From assembly GCA_964596165.1 (NCBI GenBank), contig CAZQTW010000032.1:5601-69600 (forward strand): DNA of 64,000 bases. Direction: 5' to 3'. This document shows, one piece after another, positions 1-9,496 of the stretch (the stretch's first letter is position 1; every line of letters starts with the position of its first letter). A program made the translations under genes and the position numbers. This DNA is from CAYUQT01 sp964596165 (GTDB lineage: Bacteria > Planctomycetota > Phycisphaerae > UBA1845 > JAFGLZ01). The notes beneath the pieces are model-generated. The model saw nothing but the letters and a program-made list of their open reading frames with translations. It had not been told where the DNA came from and ran no database searches.

Positions 1-1655
1 CATGAAATGGACCAACTACTTCCGTCGTAGTGGAGGATTTGGTCCTTGCGGATCTCGGAGGGAAAGAGATTGGGGTCGTAGGACCACTCGGTGCCCACAA
101 AATAGACATCGTTGGGACCGCTGCCCCAGATATTTCTGAGGTGGGCCTCCGACGGCACGGTCGCGTCCGCCCATTGCGAGCCGTCGTAGTGCAGGAGCAC
201 GGGGTGGGCATGAACGCCCTGATCAATTTCATCAAGGTAGTCCCCGTGCCAACCCACGGCATATACGTCGTTCGGTCCGCTGCCCCAGATGTCAGTGAAC
301 TCGAGCCGCGGGATGTTCTCCATCTCCGACCAGGCGGAGCCATCGTAGTGAAGAATAGTGCCGTAGTACGTTTCATTTGCATCATCCCACCACAGCCAAC
401 TCAGGGCAAAAACGTTCTTCGGACCGCTGCCCCAGATACGCGTGAGGGCCGTCATCGCCCCATTGTTCATGGGGGACCAGGTCGAACCGTCGTAGTGGAG
501 GATGGTGGCACCGCAATGTACCTGATTGCCCTCGTCCCAGTAGCCGTCGCCAACGGCGAAGACATCGTTCGAACCGCTGCCCCATATGTCGCACAACTGG
601 CTTGTGAATCCGCTGGACAGCAGCGACCACATCGAGCCGTCATAGAGGGCGATCCGGCCCGCGTCGCCAACGGCGTACACATCGCTCGCGCTGCTGCCGC
701 GAATACCCATACACCCCGAAATCGCCACGTCAGGTACGTACGACCAGGTTGAACCGTCGTAGTGCAACACGTGTCTGCTGTGAGTACCCGCGGCAAAGAC
801 GTTGTCGGGCCCCGCACCCCAGACGGTGCTGAATACTTCCGAGTCATACGGACTGGATGGCACCGGCATTTCAGACCACGACGCGCCGTCGAAGTGGAGG
901 ATCAAGTCGAGGCGGTCAAAATCACCCTCGTCGTAGACCTCTTTCATGCCCACGACGAAGACGTCATTCGGGCCGCTCCCCCAAACGCTGGAGAGCCACA
1001 CCCACCCCGACCCCGGGTCGATCGGAAGTCCGCTCACCTCCGACCATGTGGTGCCGTCGTAGTGCACGATCTTGTCATCACCCACGGCGAAGACGTCGTT
1101 CGGGCCGCTGCCCCACACGGCGTTCAAGTATCCGACAGGGTTGGTCATCTCGGACCAAGTGGCCCCGTTGTAGTGCAGGATCGCGTTGGGTCCCACGGCG
1201 AACACGTCGTTGGGTGCGCTACCCCACACGCCCCTTAGCCCATTGGGGAGGCCACTGATCATCGTTGACCAATTGGCGCCATCGTAATGCAGGATCGTGG
1301 CGTACTCCCGCCAATTGGGCTGGTCGTAATATGTGCCAACTGCGAATATATCGTTCGGTCCGCTGCCCCAAACGCCCGACAGGACATGGGTCATCGTGCC
1401 GCTGTCCATCAGCGACCAGGTTGACCCATCGTAGTGGATGATGGTCCCGGCCTCGCCCACGGCGAATACGTCGTTCGGCCCGTTGCTCCATACGGCCATG
1501 AGGTTGTTGCCCTGGGGCAGCGGGTTCTGCCATTCCCATTCGGGCAGACTTCCCAGGGCAGGCATGGCATCGTTGATGATGCCGACGCCAGCCAGCACCC
1601 AACCCATTACGCACAAAACCTTGGTCACATTCGCTTGGTTGCAGACGGCGGACAT
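1..1655 (-). CDS. Secreted propeller-repeat protein, C-terminus cut by window edge
   Basis: An open frame of 551 codons runs off the left edge without a stop. The ATG at 1655 follows an AAGGAGG Shine-Dalgarno sequence with good spacing. A hydrophobic N-terminus (about residues 10-28) suggests a Sec signal. The rest consists of at least eleven repeats of 35-55 residues with the pattern VWGSGPNDVFAVG, a variable loop, ILHYDG and TWS, as expected for blades of a beta-propeller. Two repeats carry longer insertions rich in Asp and Tyr. The same repeat type closes the lipoprotein at 40570-42765. The function is unknown; a secreted binding or structural role is inferred. A gene on the other strand was rejected because only this frame shows a repeat pattern. 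Confidence 0.85.
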   Translation of the reverse strand, partial: MSAVCNQANVTKVLCVMGWVLAGVGIINDAMPALGSLPEWEWQNPLPQGNNLMAVWSNGPNDVFAVGEAGTIIHYDGSTWSLMDSGTMTHVLSGVWGSGPNDIFAVGTYYDQPNWREYATILHYDGANWSTMISGLPNGLRGVWGSAPNDVFAVGPNAILHYNGATWSEMTNPVGYLNAVWGSGPNDVFAVGDDKIVHYDGTTWSEVSGLPIDPGSGWVWLSSVWGSGPNDVFVVGMKEVYDEGDFDRLDLILHFDGASWSEMPVPSSPYDSEVFSTVWGAGPDNVFAAGTHSRHVLHYDGSTWSYVPDVAISGCMGIRGSSASDVYAVGDAGRIALYDGSMWSLLSSGFTSQLCDIWGSGSNDVFAVGDGYWDEGNQVHCGATILHYDGSTWSPMNNGAMTALTRIWGSGPKNVFALSWLWWDDANETYYGTILHYDGSAWSEMENIPRLEFTDIWGSGPNDVYAVGWHGDYLDEIDQGVHAHPVLLHYDGSQWADATVPSEAHLRNIWGSGPNDVYFVGTEWSYDPNLFPSEIRKDQILHYDGSSWSIS

Positions 1656-2100
1656 GGTGGTTGCCTCCTTGCATTGTCCTTGTCAAACGAGTGGCCCGGA
1701 TGTCACTCCAGGGCGCAATCAGTACGTAAGAGAGCCCACCAGAATCGTAGGACAATGGTGTACTAGTTACCGGGCGTATCGGCTATGCCTTCCGTTCCGC
1801 TTGAAGGAGGGGTATCCGCCGGGGGCCCGTTTGAGGAGTCTTCGGCATGCCTGCATAAGTCATTGGTAGGCAGATCGTTAACTTTGGCGAGGGGTTCCGA
1901 GAACAAAGCCTCAACCCATTCCGTCGCAATTCCTTAGAAACCCAGGGTCTTCTTCATTCGGAAAGACCCTTAGGGAAGACCGAACCAGCAGAACGGTCCG
2001 ATTTCGGGCGAGGGCCTTTGGCATCGCAAGGGTCTGAACTGTGACTTTGGGGGCCACCGTTGGTAGTATGTCCGGCCACTGAGCGTCAGACGAACACAGG
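1656..2100. other. Intergenic region, divergent promoters expected
   Basis: No convincing gene lies between the divergent propeller gene and the HAD phosphatase. The only visible structure is an 8-bp perfect hairpin (AGGGTCTT at 1944-1951 and AAGACCCT at 1963-1970) without a following T-run. Confidence 0.5.
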
Positions 2101-2925
2101 ATGAGCCACCCCATGCTGAAAGCGATCCGCCATTTGGCCCTCGACATGGACGGGACCATTTACCGGGGCAAGACGCTCTTTGATTTCACGATCGCGTTTC
2201 TCCGGCGAATGAATCAACTCGGCATCGGCTACACGTTTCTGACCAACAATTGCTCCAGGAGCGTTCGCCACTACATGGCCCATCTTGGCGAGATGGGCAT
2301 CGAGGTCCGCAAGGATCAGGTGTACACCTCGGCGCTGTCGACCATCGATTACCTCCGAGGCGAGCTTCCGCAGGTCAGGCGACTGTGGGTTCTTGGCACA
2401 CCCAGTCTGTGCGAGGAATTCACCGAGGCAGGATTCGAGGTGGTGGCCGACGGGGCGGAGCCTGAGGCTATCGTGGTCAGCATCGACACCGGATTGACCT
2501 ACGCGCGGCTGTGCAAAACGGCGTGGTGGATCAAGCAGGGCAAGCCGTTCGTGGCCACGCACCCCGATCGTGTATGCCCCACCGACCAGCCGACCGTCAT
2601 GGTCGATTGCGGCTCGCTGTGCGCGTGCCTTCTGAGTGCCGCGGGCCGATCGCCGCAGGCCGTGCTTGGCAAACCTCATCCTTCGATGTTGCGAGGGATT
2701 CTGCGACGTCACGCGCTGCAACCGCACGAACTGGCAATGGTCGGCGACCGGCTCAACACGGATATGGCGATGGCTCGCAGCGCCGGGGCGGTCGGCGTCC
2801 TGGTGCTCACCGGCGAGGCGACAGAACGCGAGGCCCGCGAGGCGTCGCCGCCGCCCGATCTGGTCGTCCCGAGCCTGAAGGAACTGGGTGAACGGCTTGC
2901 GGAGGCAAGCGCCCGGCGCGGCTGA
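2101..2925 (+). CDS. HAD superfamily class IIA hydrolase (NagD-like phosphatase)
   Basis: This is a cytosolic phosphatase of the HAD-IIA branch, 274 residues, a normal length for NagD/4-nitrophenylphosphatase-like proteins. Motif I is DMDGT with nucleophile D15 and acid/base D17. Motif II is the LTNN stretch ending at N50. The GKPHPSM segment supplies the motif III lysine, and GDRLNTD (G215, D216, D221) is motif IV binding Mg2+. The substrate cannot be read from sequence; sugar phosphates or nucleotides are usual. No strong ribosome site precedes ATG 2101, and ATG 2113 is an alternative start. Neighbours give no operon clue because the next gene is on the other strand. Confidence 0.85.
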   Translation: MSHPMLKAIRHLALDMDGTIYRGKTLFDFTIAFLRRMNQLGIGYTFLTNNCSRSVRHYMAHLGEMGIEVRKDQVYTSALSTIDYLRGELPQVRRLWVLGTPSLCEEFTEAGFEVVADGAEPEAIVVSIDTGLTYARLCKTAWWIKQGKPFVATHPDRVCPTDQPTVMVDCGSLCACLLSAAGRSPQAVLGKPHPSMLRGILRRHALQPHELAMVGDRLNTDMAMARSAGAVGVLVLTGEATEREAREASPPPDLVVPSLKELGERLAEASARRG

Positions 2926-3008
2926 GGCCCGCCGCAAGGGAATAGGTGTAAGACACTAGGTGGCCGGCCCCCGTTAGGAAGGATAGTCAAGACGCCCGCG
3001 CTGGGGCT

Positions 3009-3995
3009 TCAGAACGCCGGGCGATCCGTGCGGTTGAATTGGGTCATGGCTAGGCGGCATTCATCGGCATAGCGCCGCGCCCGCCGGGGATTGTTGTGCC
3101 GGGCGCTCATGCTGATGACGATGTACTTGGCGTGCTCATACAGCAGATAGAACCACCGCCGAACGGCCTGCTCGTGAGAGGGCAACGGTCTCCGCCCGCC
3201 CGCCTCAACGTATCCTCTCCAGAACGGTTCGCCCGTCAGGCCACAGTACTCGGCAACGGCCAGATCGTTTTCCGGGTCTCCGAAGCACGCCCGATCGAAA
3301 TCAAAGAGCGCGCTCAGCCGCTTGTCGTGAACCAGGATGTTTGCCACCCACAGGTCCATATGGCACAGGGCGGCCGGCGTGGAAGGATCGAACACTGCGT
3401 GGTGTTTGTCGAAGAGTCGAAGGGCCAGTGCCCGATCGTGCTCGTTGTAGACCCCGCAACGGACACAGTCTTCGACCAGCTTGCCCCACATGACGGCAAA
3501 CGCCGCCGGCCAGTCCGATTGGGGTTCCATCGGTCGGTGCGGTCCGATGTATCCATAGTGTCGGCCACGGATGCCATGCAGCTTGGCCACACAGCGTCCC
3601 AACTCGGCGAGGATCGATTCACTCTCGGTTCGAGTCAGTCGATCCGCCACCTCGCTCATCGCCGTTCCGGGGAGTCGATTCATGATGAGGTAGTCGCGAT
3701 CGATCACGGTTCGCGAGAAATCATATGCCAGGATCTTGGGGATGGGTACGTCGGTCCGCTCTTCGATCAGGCGATGCAACTCCGGTTCCTGTCGCATCAT
3801 ACGGTATTCATAAAAGAGTTGCAGCACGCTGTCGGTCGGCGCGATCCGCAAGACGTACTCGGACGAAGGGTTCTGTATGAGAAACGTCCGGCTGAACTTG
3901 CCTGCGCCGAAGGGCGTGGCCGTTGCGCCGTCGAGCCGGAGCAACCGACACGCCAATTCGGCCGCCTGGGTCGCGTTGACGGCATGATTCCGCAT
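3009..3995 (-). CDS. APH-family phosphotransferase (choline kinase/aminoglycoside kinase-like)
   Basis: This is a 328-residue protein with the Brenner-type kinase motif H212-x-D214-x4-N219 (CHMDLWVANI) followed by the metal-binding DFD at residues 232-234. VLRIAP near residue 50 sits where the ATP-binding beta strand lies, with Arg in place of the more usual Lys. The family phosphorylates small hydroxylated substrates such as choline, aminoglycosides, homoserine or fructosamines; the substrate here is unknown. A TATAAT hexamer on the minus strand at 4006-4011 lies only about 11 bases upstream of the ATG, so the transcript would have a very short leader. The gene is divergent from the M16 peptidase. 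Confidence 0.8.
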   Translation of the reverse strand: MRNHAVNATQAAELACRLLRLDGATATPFGAGKFSRTFLIQNPSSEYVLRIAPTDSVLQLFYEYRMMRQEPELHRLIEERTDVPIPKILAYDFSRTVIDRDYLIMNRLPGTAMSEVADRLTRTESESILAELGRCVAKLHGIRGRHYGYIGPHRPMEPQSDWPAAFAVMWGKLVEDCVRCGVYNEHDRALALRLFDKHHAVFDPSTPAALCHMDLWVANILVHDKRLSALFDFDRACFGDPENDLAVAEYCGLTGEPFWRGYVEAGGRRPLPSHEQAVRRWFYLLYEHAKYIVISMSARHNNPRRARRYADECRLAMTQFNRTDRPAF

Positions 3996-4091
3996 GGCGA
4001 CAACGATTATACCGTCTTTGGCTTGTCAGAGACTGACTCATGACGGATACTGCTGCTGGCCGTCGTCCACGTCGGTCGTAAGGAGCGATCC

Positions 4092-6944
4092 ATGCCTAGA
4101 CTCCGAATGCACTATTGCCTGTTCGTCGTTCTGTCCGTGTCGTGTTCGCTCGGTGCCGCGGAGCGCCGGTATGATCTTCAACGAAAGGTCCTCGACAACG
4201 GTCTGATGGTCATCTCGCTCGAGGACCGTTCGTGCCCCATCGTGGCCGTCCAGGTGTGGTATCACGTCGGATCGAAGGATGAAGACCCCAATCGACAGGG
4301 TTTCGCCCACATGTTCGAACACATGATGTTCCGCGGGACCGACCGCCTGGGACCGGAGGCGCACTTCGATTACGTCCGCCGGACGGGCGGCTATGTGAAC
4401 GGTTTCACCTCGTTCGACAATACGGCCTATGTCAACCAGGCGCCGTCGAACCAACTGGAGTTGCTCTTCTGGCTCGAGGCCGAGCGAATGGCGTTCCTGA
4501 AGATCGACGAGGAGGGTTTTCACAAGGAGCGCGGCGTCGTCGAGGAGGAGCGCCGCATGAGTTCGTTGAACACGCCGTATGGCACGGTACCCGAGAAGGT
4601 TCTGGCCGGCATCTACACGAAGCACCCCTACCGATGGACTCCGATCGGGCAGATCCCGCACCTGCGGGCCGCAACGATCGACGAACTTCAGGCCTTCTGG
4701 GACACGTACTACACCCCATCGAACGCCGTGCTCGTGGTCGTGGGCGACGTGAAACATGCCGACGTTCAGGCGCTGGCCGAGAAGTACTTCGGCTGGATCC
4801 CCAAGATCCCGACGCCGCCCCGAGTCACCATCAAGGAGCCCCCGCAGACCGAGCCGCGAAGGTTGGTTATAGAGGAGAAGAAGGGGCCGGTGCCGCTCGT
4901 CGGCGTGATCTATCGCGGCGTGCCGGCCGGGCACGCCGATGAGCTTCCGCTCGACATGCTCATGTCCATTCTGGGCGGCGGCGAGAGCAGCCGCATGTAT
5001 CGCGACCTCGTCAAGGAACGGAAGCTGGCTCAGGTTGTCATGGCAATGTCGCAGTCGCTCGAGGACGACGGGCTGGCGGGCGCCGGCGCCGCCATCCTGC
5101 CGATGGGCAGCGACAAGGAGAAGGTGCTCAAGGCATTGAAAGAGCATATCCAACGGGTTCGAACCGAGCCGGTGACCGACCGGGAACTGACGAAGACCAA
5201 GAATCAGTACTTGCGTAATGAGGTGGTCAAATCGCTCACGGTGGCGAACAAGGCAAACCTGCTGGGCCGGTATCAGACGATCGAGGGGGACGCCGAAAAG
5301 CTCAACCGGCGATTGGAGGATATCCGGGCGGTCACGGCCGACGATCTTTTCCGGGTGGCCAAGACGTACTTGATCGAGACTGCCGAGACCAGCGGATTCG
5401 TCGAACCGCAATCGGGCGCGATGCTGTCCATGCTGTTCGGCGGGAAGTCAAGGAAACAGGAGGGCGACGAAGCCACGCTGGCGCCGAAGCCGGCCACCAA
5501 CCGCGTGGCCGTTCGCGGAGAACCTCGTACCCATCTGAAACGCCCGGAAGGTTTTCCGGAGAAGCCACCGGTGGCCTCGTTGCTCGAAGTCTTTCCGGAG
5601 ATACGTCACGACGACACGGTACTGGACAACGGCCTCCGCGTGGTCGTCGTTCCGAACCATAAGCTTCCTTTTGTGACGATGTTGCTCGGCGTACTCAACG
5701 GGTCGTGGACGGAAGTCACCCCCGGCGCCGCTTCGATGGCCTGCCAGATGATCACCAAGGGTTCCAAAGACCACACGGCCATTCAGATGGCGGAGGAATT
5801 GGAGTTCAATGCGATCTCGCTGAGCGCCGGCGCCTCGATGGACACGGTGTCCGTAAACGCCTCGTGCGTCAGCGACAAGTTTGACTTGGCCGTCAAGTTG
5901 CTGGCCGAGGTCGTGCGGACACCGACCTTCCCACAAGACGAGTTCAACGTTCTCCGAAGCCAGACCGTCATGGGACTGATGGTCCAGTCCAAGACGCCGG
6001 AATACCTGGCTGAGCGGGAACTCCGGCAGCGCGTATTCGGCGAGCATCCCTACGCCCGGACGCCGACGGGCGAGCTGGAGGATGTTCAGCGAGTCAAGAC
6101 GGACGCCGTGAAGGCGTGGTGGACGTCGTTTGTCCGGCCCGACATGTGCGTGCTCTACATCGCCGGCGACGTGGAACCGGCCGCCGCCGTGGCGGCCGCT
6201 CGTTCGTATCTGGGTGATTGGAAGGCCGAAGGGCCCAAGCCCGAGCCCACGATGCCGCCGATTCCCGAACCCGCTTCGACGCGCATCTGGCTGGTGGATC
6301 GGCCCGGCTCGGTGCAAAGTCAGATCCGCATCGGCCATCTCGGCATCACCCGTCAGGACGAGCGGTATTTCGCCAGCCGTGTCTTGTCGCTCATCTTTGG
6401 GGGCGGCTTCAACAGCCGACTGAACAAAGCGATTCGCGTCGAGAAGGGGTTGACCTATGGCGCGCGCGGCGGCATCGACGCCGGCCGTTTCGCCGGGACG
6501 TTCCTGGCCAGCACGTTTACCAAGACGACCAGCACCGCCGAAGCCATCAACGTCATCCTTCACGAGATCGAGCGGATTCGAACAACACTGCCCGACGCGG
6601 AGGAGTTGGACAATGCGCGATCCTACATCATCGGCTCCTTCGCGGGTCAGCGGGAGACCCCGCAAGCGATGGTGAACGACCTGTGGCTTATCGAACACTG
6701 CGGTCTCCCGAAGGACTACATGACCCGGCTGCTCGACGGCGTGAAGAGAACCTCGGCCGAGGACGTGCGGAACGCCGCCCGGGCGCTCATGCGCAAGGAA
6801 AACCTGATGATCGTCGTGGTCGGCGAGGCCGCCAAGCTGAAGGACGAATTGGCGAAGATCGCGCCGGTGACGGTGATCGGGGCACCCAAGGCGGACTCAC
6901 AGCCGGTTCAGACACAGAAGGCCGCCGCGGCAGCGGTACAGTAG
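4092..6944 (+). CDS. Secreted M16 (insulinase/pitrilysin) zinc peptidase, two fused M16 units
   Basis: The 950-residue precursor has a Sec signal at residues 1-23 and two M16 units (about 25-450 and 495-930). The first carries the inverted zinc motif HMFEH (H73, E76, H77), with the third ligand expected among E151-E153. The second unit lacks HxxEH (AASMACQMITK stands in its place) but keeps the R/Y-type element around FNSRLNKAIR and GLTYGARG, as in inactive partner subunits. So one polypeptide carries the active and inactive halves that form separate proteins in mitochondrial-processing-type enzymes. A strong ribosome site (TAAGGAGC) precedes the ATG. A role in periplasmic peptide degradation is inferred. 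Confidence 0.9.
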   Translation: MPRLRMHYCLFVVLSVSCSLGAAERRYDLQRKVLDNGLMVISLEDRSCPIVAVQVWYHVGSKDEDPNRQGFAHMFEHMMFRGTDRLGPEAHFDYVRRTGGYVNGFTSFDNTAYVNQAPSNQLELLFWLEAERMAFLKIDEEGFHKERGVVEEERRMSSLNTPYGTVPEKVLAGIYTKHPYRWTPIGQIPHLRAATIDELQAFWDTYYTPSNAVLVVVGDVKHADVQALAEKYFGWIPKIPTPPRVTIKEPPQTEPRRLVIEEKKGPVPLVGVIYRGVPAGHADELPLDMLMSILGGGESSRMYRDLVKERKLAQVVMAMSQSLEDDGLAGAGAAILPMGSDKEKVLKALKEHIQRVRTEPVTDRELTKTKNQYLRNEVVKSLTVANKANLLGRYQTIEGDAEKLNRRLEDIRAVTADDLFRVAKTYLIETAETSGFVEPQSGAMLSMLFGGKSRKQEGDEATLAPKPATNRVAVRGEPRTHLKRPEGFPEKPPVASLLEVFPEIRHDDTVLDNGLRVVVVPNHKLPFVTMLLGVLNGSWTEVTPGAASMACQMITKGSKDHTAIQMAEELEFNAISLSAGASMDTVSVNASCVSDKFDLAVKLLAEVVRTPTFPQDEFNVLRSQTVMGLMVQSKTPEYLAERELRQRVFGEHPYARTPTGELEDVQRVKTDAVKAWWTSFVRPDMCVLYIAGDVEPAAAVAAARSYLGDWKAEGPKPEPTMPPIPEPASTRIWLVDRPGSVQSQIRIGHLGITRQDERYFASRVLSLIFGGGFNSRLNKAIRVEKGLTYGARGGIDAGRFAGTFLASTFTKTTSTAEAINVILHEIERIRTTLPDAEELDNARSYIIGSFAGQRETPQAMVNDLWLIEHCGLPKDYMTRLLDGVKRTSAEDVRNAARALMRKENLMIVVVGEAAKLKDELAKIAPVTVIGAPKADSQPVQTQKAAAAAVQ

Positions 6945-7177
6945 TGTTCCGTCAAGCGCGACGGGAGGGATTCTCCCCGGATCCGAGCCGGACCGTTCTC
7001 GGTCCGGCGCCCGCATTCCCGGGCCGTGCCTTCGCATCGCTTGGGCATGACAGCCGACTAGCCGCAGCTCGCGAGGCCTCGATACGCTCACTCCGGGGAA
7101 CGCGCCTTCCCCCACAATTCCGCCCGCCGACTTGCGACAGGCATGCCGTCGGGACACAATAAAGTCTTGTGCGACAA

Positions 7178-7210
7178 CGAGGCGGGCTCTTTGCCTTCGA
7201 ACCCGCCTCG
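7178..7210 (+). other. Perfect 9-bp hairpin in the leader of the Tat aldo/keto reductase
   Basis: CGAGGCGGG at 7178-7186 pairs perfectly with CCCGCCTCG at 7202-7210. It lies between the M16 stop and the reductase start at 7237. No T-run follows, so it may be an mRNA structure near the ribosome site or a weak terminator. The function is not established. Confidence 0.35.
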
Positions 7211-7236
7211 GGCATCAGGCGAACCGGGAGGACAAC

Positions 7237-8439
7237 ATGAGCGATCCGTCCAATCCGTCATTGACCAGGCGGCGATTTCTACAGGGCGCGGCGGCGGTCG
7301 GCGTGGGGTCGATGACTTCCACCCTGGCGGCCGAAGGTGCGGGCGAATCAAAGGGCAAGCTGCCGACCAACCCGTTGGGCCGGACCAAACTGGATGTGAC
7401 CCGCATCAGTTACGGCGCATTGATGACCGAGGGCCCGCCCCGGGGCGGACAGATCCTCAAGATGTGCATCGACGCCGGTATCAACATGGTCCACGTTTCG
7501 ACGAGCTACAGGAACGGCAACTCCATCAAGGCGATGGGCGACACCTTCGTCAAGAACCCCGGTATGCGCGAAAAACTGGTCCTCTGCCTGAAGGGCCGTC
7601 CCGAGAATGCCAAGGCCCTGGCCCCCGAGCTCGAGGAGATGTTCAGATCGCTGCATACCGACGTGTGCGACGTTTACCTGCCCGTTCTACACGAGCCCAA
7701 GAAAAAGCACCTCGAAGAGACCATGAAGGTCGTCGACGACCTCAAGAAGGCCGGCAAGATCAAGTACAAGGGATTCGTCTGTCACGGCGCGATGAATGAG
7801 GTCCTCGAGATGGTGCTCGACGTCGCGCCCGACTACTTCGACGCCGCCCTGTTGTCGACCGAGATGATCGTCGTGGCCAAGACCGGTACCGGCGACGGCA
7901 AGGCCAAGGACACCGCTCAGCGGTTCGTGGGCAATCTCGACAAGCTCAAGAAGCATGGGCTCGGCATTATTTCCATGAAGAGCAAGGCCCGCGAGGCCAT
8001 GAAGGCGGGCGCGCCGACGTTCCAGGCTCATTGTAAGACGTTGCTCGGCGGGGGGGCCGACACCGTGCTGTTCACGTTCGAGTCCGTCCAACAGGTCGAC
8101 GTGATCAAGGAGATCGATCTGAAGCAGATCGCGATGACCCCGTGGGAAGAGCAATTGGCAAGGGATTTCCAGCTTGCGTGTGGGCCGTCGTGCCTGATGT
8201 GCGGCCGATGCACGGCAAGCTGCCCGTTGAGACTGCCGGTGAACGACTTGATGCGAATCCGGATGTACCACGACGTGCATGGCGACATCGACCACGCCCG
8301 CGCGACGTACCGCGAACTGGGCGGCGACCTTGCCCAGCCGGCGCCGATGTGCGGCGACTGCGATGCTTGCAACCGCGCCTGCCCGATCGGCCTAGCCAGT
8401 GCGGAGAAGGTTCGGTACGTAACATCGCTGTTCGCATAG
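7237..8439 (+). CDS. Tat-exported aldo/keto reductase with C-terminal 4Fe-4S ferredoxin domain
   Basis: The protein has 400 residues when started at ATG 7237, which follows CGGGAGG; a longer frame begins at 7132 but has no ribosome site. The N-terminus carries the twin-arginine motif RRRFLQG followed by a hydrophobic stretch. Residues of about 45-320 form an aldo/keto reductase barrel (LGRTKLDVTRISYG near the start). The last 80 residues hold two cysteine clusters, CLMCGRCTASCP and CGDCDACNRACP, typical of 2x[4Fe-4S] ferredoxin domains. The combination implies electron transfer from iron-sulfur centres rather than simple NADPH use, in the periplasm. The substrate is unknown. Confidence 0.85.
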   Translation: MSDPSNPSLTRRRFLQGAAAVGVGSMTSTLAAEGAGESKGKLPTNPLGRTKLDVTRISYGALMTEGPPRGGQILKMCIDAGINMVHVSTSYRNGNSIKAMGDTFVKNPGMREKLVLCLKGRPENAKALAPELEEMFRSLHTDVCDVYLPVLHEPKKKHLEETMKVVDDLKKAGKIKYKGFVCHGAMNEVLEMVLDVAPDYFDAALLSTEMIVVAKTGTGDGKAKDTAQRFVGNLDKLKKHGLGIISMKSKAREAMKAGAPTFQAHCKTLLGGGADTVLFTFESVQQVDVIKEIDLKQIAMTPWEEQLARDFQLACGPSCLMCGRCTASCPLRLPVNDLMRIRMYHDVHGDIDHARATYRELGGDLAQPAPMCGDCDACNRACPIGLASAEKVRYVTSLFA

Positions 8440-8577
8440 ATCGCGTCCTTCCTCACTCAAGGAAGGATATGAGGGTTGCCGGTAACAGCCCTGACCTCCT
8501 TATCAGGGGGAATTCGGGGGGGGCTTTGATTTCGCGTGAACGCACTCCCCCTGGAGTCCGCCTCCGGGAAGGCCTCG

Positions 8578-9432
8578 ATGAGAGAACGGATGCCGCGCGC
8601 CGCCAGTATTACCACCGACATATTCAACTACAGCTTCCGCCCGTCCATGGACGCCAAGCTGGCCCTCTTTCGGCGGTACGGATTCAGATTCGTTCATTGG
8701 TGCGACGACTGGAACAACGAACGCATCTACTCGGCGGCCGATATCTCGCGCCTCCACAAGAAGCTCGACAAGGCGGGTCTGGGATGTATCGACGTGCACG
8801 GAACGGCCACCCAACGGGCTCGAATCGACGCCGCCGATCGGGCCGCTCACAGGCTCTACATCCGCCTCCTACAAAACCGGGTCGAGTTTTGTTCGGCTGT
8901 CGGCGGCGATGCCGTGGTCTTCCACCCGCCCGAGCAGAACCCGCGGACCGACTGGGTGGGCCGCGACCGGCTTCGCCGGACCGCCAGGGCGCTGGAAGCC
9001 GTTCGCGGCCTGTGCGAAAAGACGGGCGTTCGGCTGGCCGTCGAGAACACGGGCCATCGCAGCCACTACGGCACTCGAATCATCGAATGGTTTCTCGAAC
9101 GCTATCCGGCGGATTTCGTCGGGTGGTGCTACGACAGCGGCCACGCCCATCTGGCCGGGAACGCCAAGCGGCTCTATGGGCATGGGGATCGTCTGGCGGC
9201 GTTGCACTTACACGACAATCACGGCGACTGGGACGAACATCAGCCGCCGTTCAACGGCACGGTCGATTGGAAATCCGTCATGGGCTTCATTCGGGCGTCC
9301 GGCTATCCCAAGCCCGTCAACTTCGAGATCACCTGCCGGACGAGACTCTTCTCCGGCACCATGATTCAGTACATGCACTTGACCCGCAAGGGCATTGCCG
9401 GGGCGATGGGATTGCTCGGGTGCGGACGATAG
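8578..9432 (+). CDS. Sugar phosphate isomerase/epimerase-like TIM barrel (xylose isomerase-like)
   Basis: This is a 284-residue member of the AP endonuclease 2/xylose isomerase-like barrel family. Typical elements are VVFHPP, AVENTGHRSH, CYDSGHAHLAG and LHLHDNHGDWDEHQPP, which supply the metal-binding Glu, Asp and His residues. No signal peptide is visible, so it is probably cytosolic. Such enzymes isomerise or epimerise sugars or cyclitols, often beside Gfo/Idh/MocA or aldo/keto reductase genes as here. The start is uncertain: a GTG at 8536 and ATGs at 8578 and 8590 are in frame; 8578 follows GGGAAGG. Confidence 0.75.
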   Translation: MRERMPRAASITTDIFNYSFRPSMDAKLALFRRYGFRFVHWCDDWNNERIYSAADISRLHKKLDKAGLGCIDVHGTATQRARIDAADRAAHRLYIRLLQNRVEFCSAVGGDAVVFHPPEQNPRTDWVGRDRLRRTARALEAVRGLCEKTGVRLAVENTGHRSHYGTRIIEWFLERYPADFVGWCYDSGHAHLAGNAKRLYGHGDRLAALHLHDNHGDWDEHQPPFNGTVDWKSVMGFIRASGYPKPVNFEITCRTRLFSGTMIQYMHLTRKGIAGAMGLLGCGR

Positions 9433-9496
9433 CGCATCGATGCACGGCACGGCTCGGATTGTGTCGAGTAGGCCACCATAGGTCCGCATCGGCAGA

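Noticed and set aside
1944..1970. 8-bp hairpin as possible terminator
   Set aside because: No T-run on either strand and no gene ends nearby.
8447..8468. Small hairpin TCCTTCCT/AGGAAGGA after the first aldo/keto reductase
   Set aside because: Short, A/G-rich and without U-tract; too weak to call a terminator.
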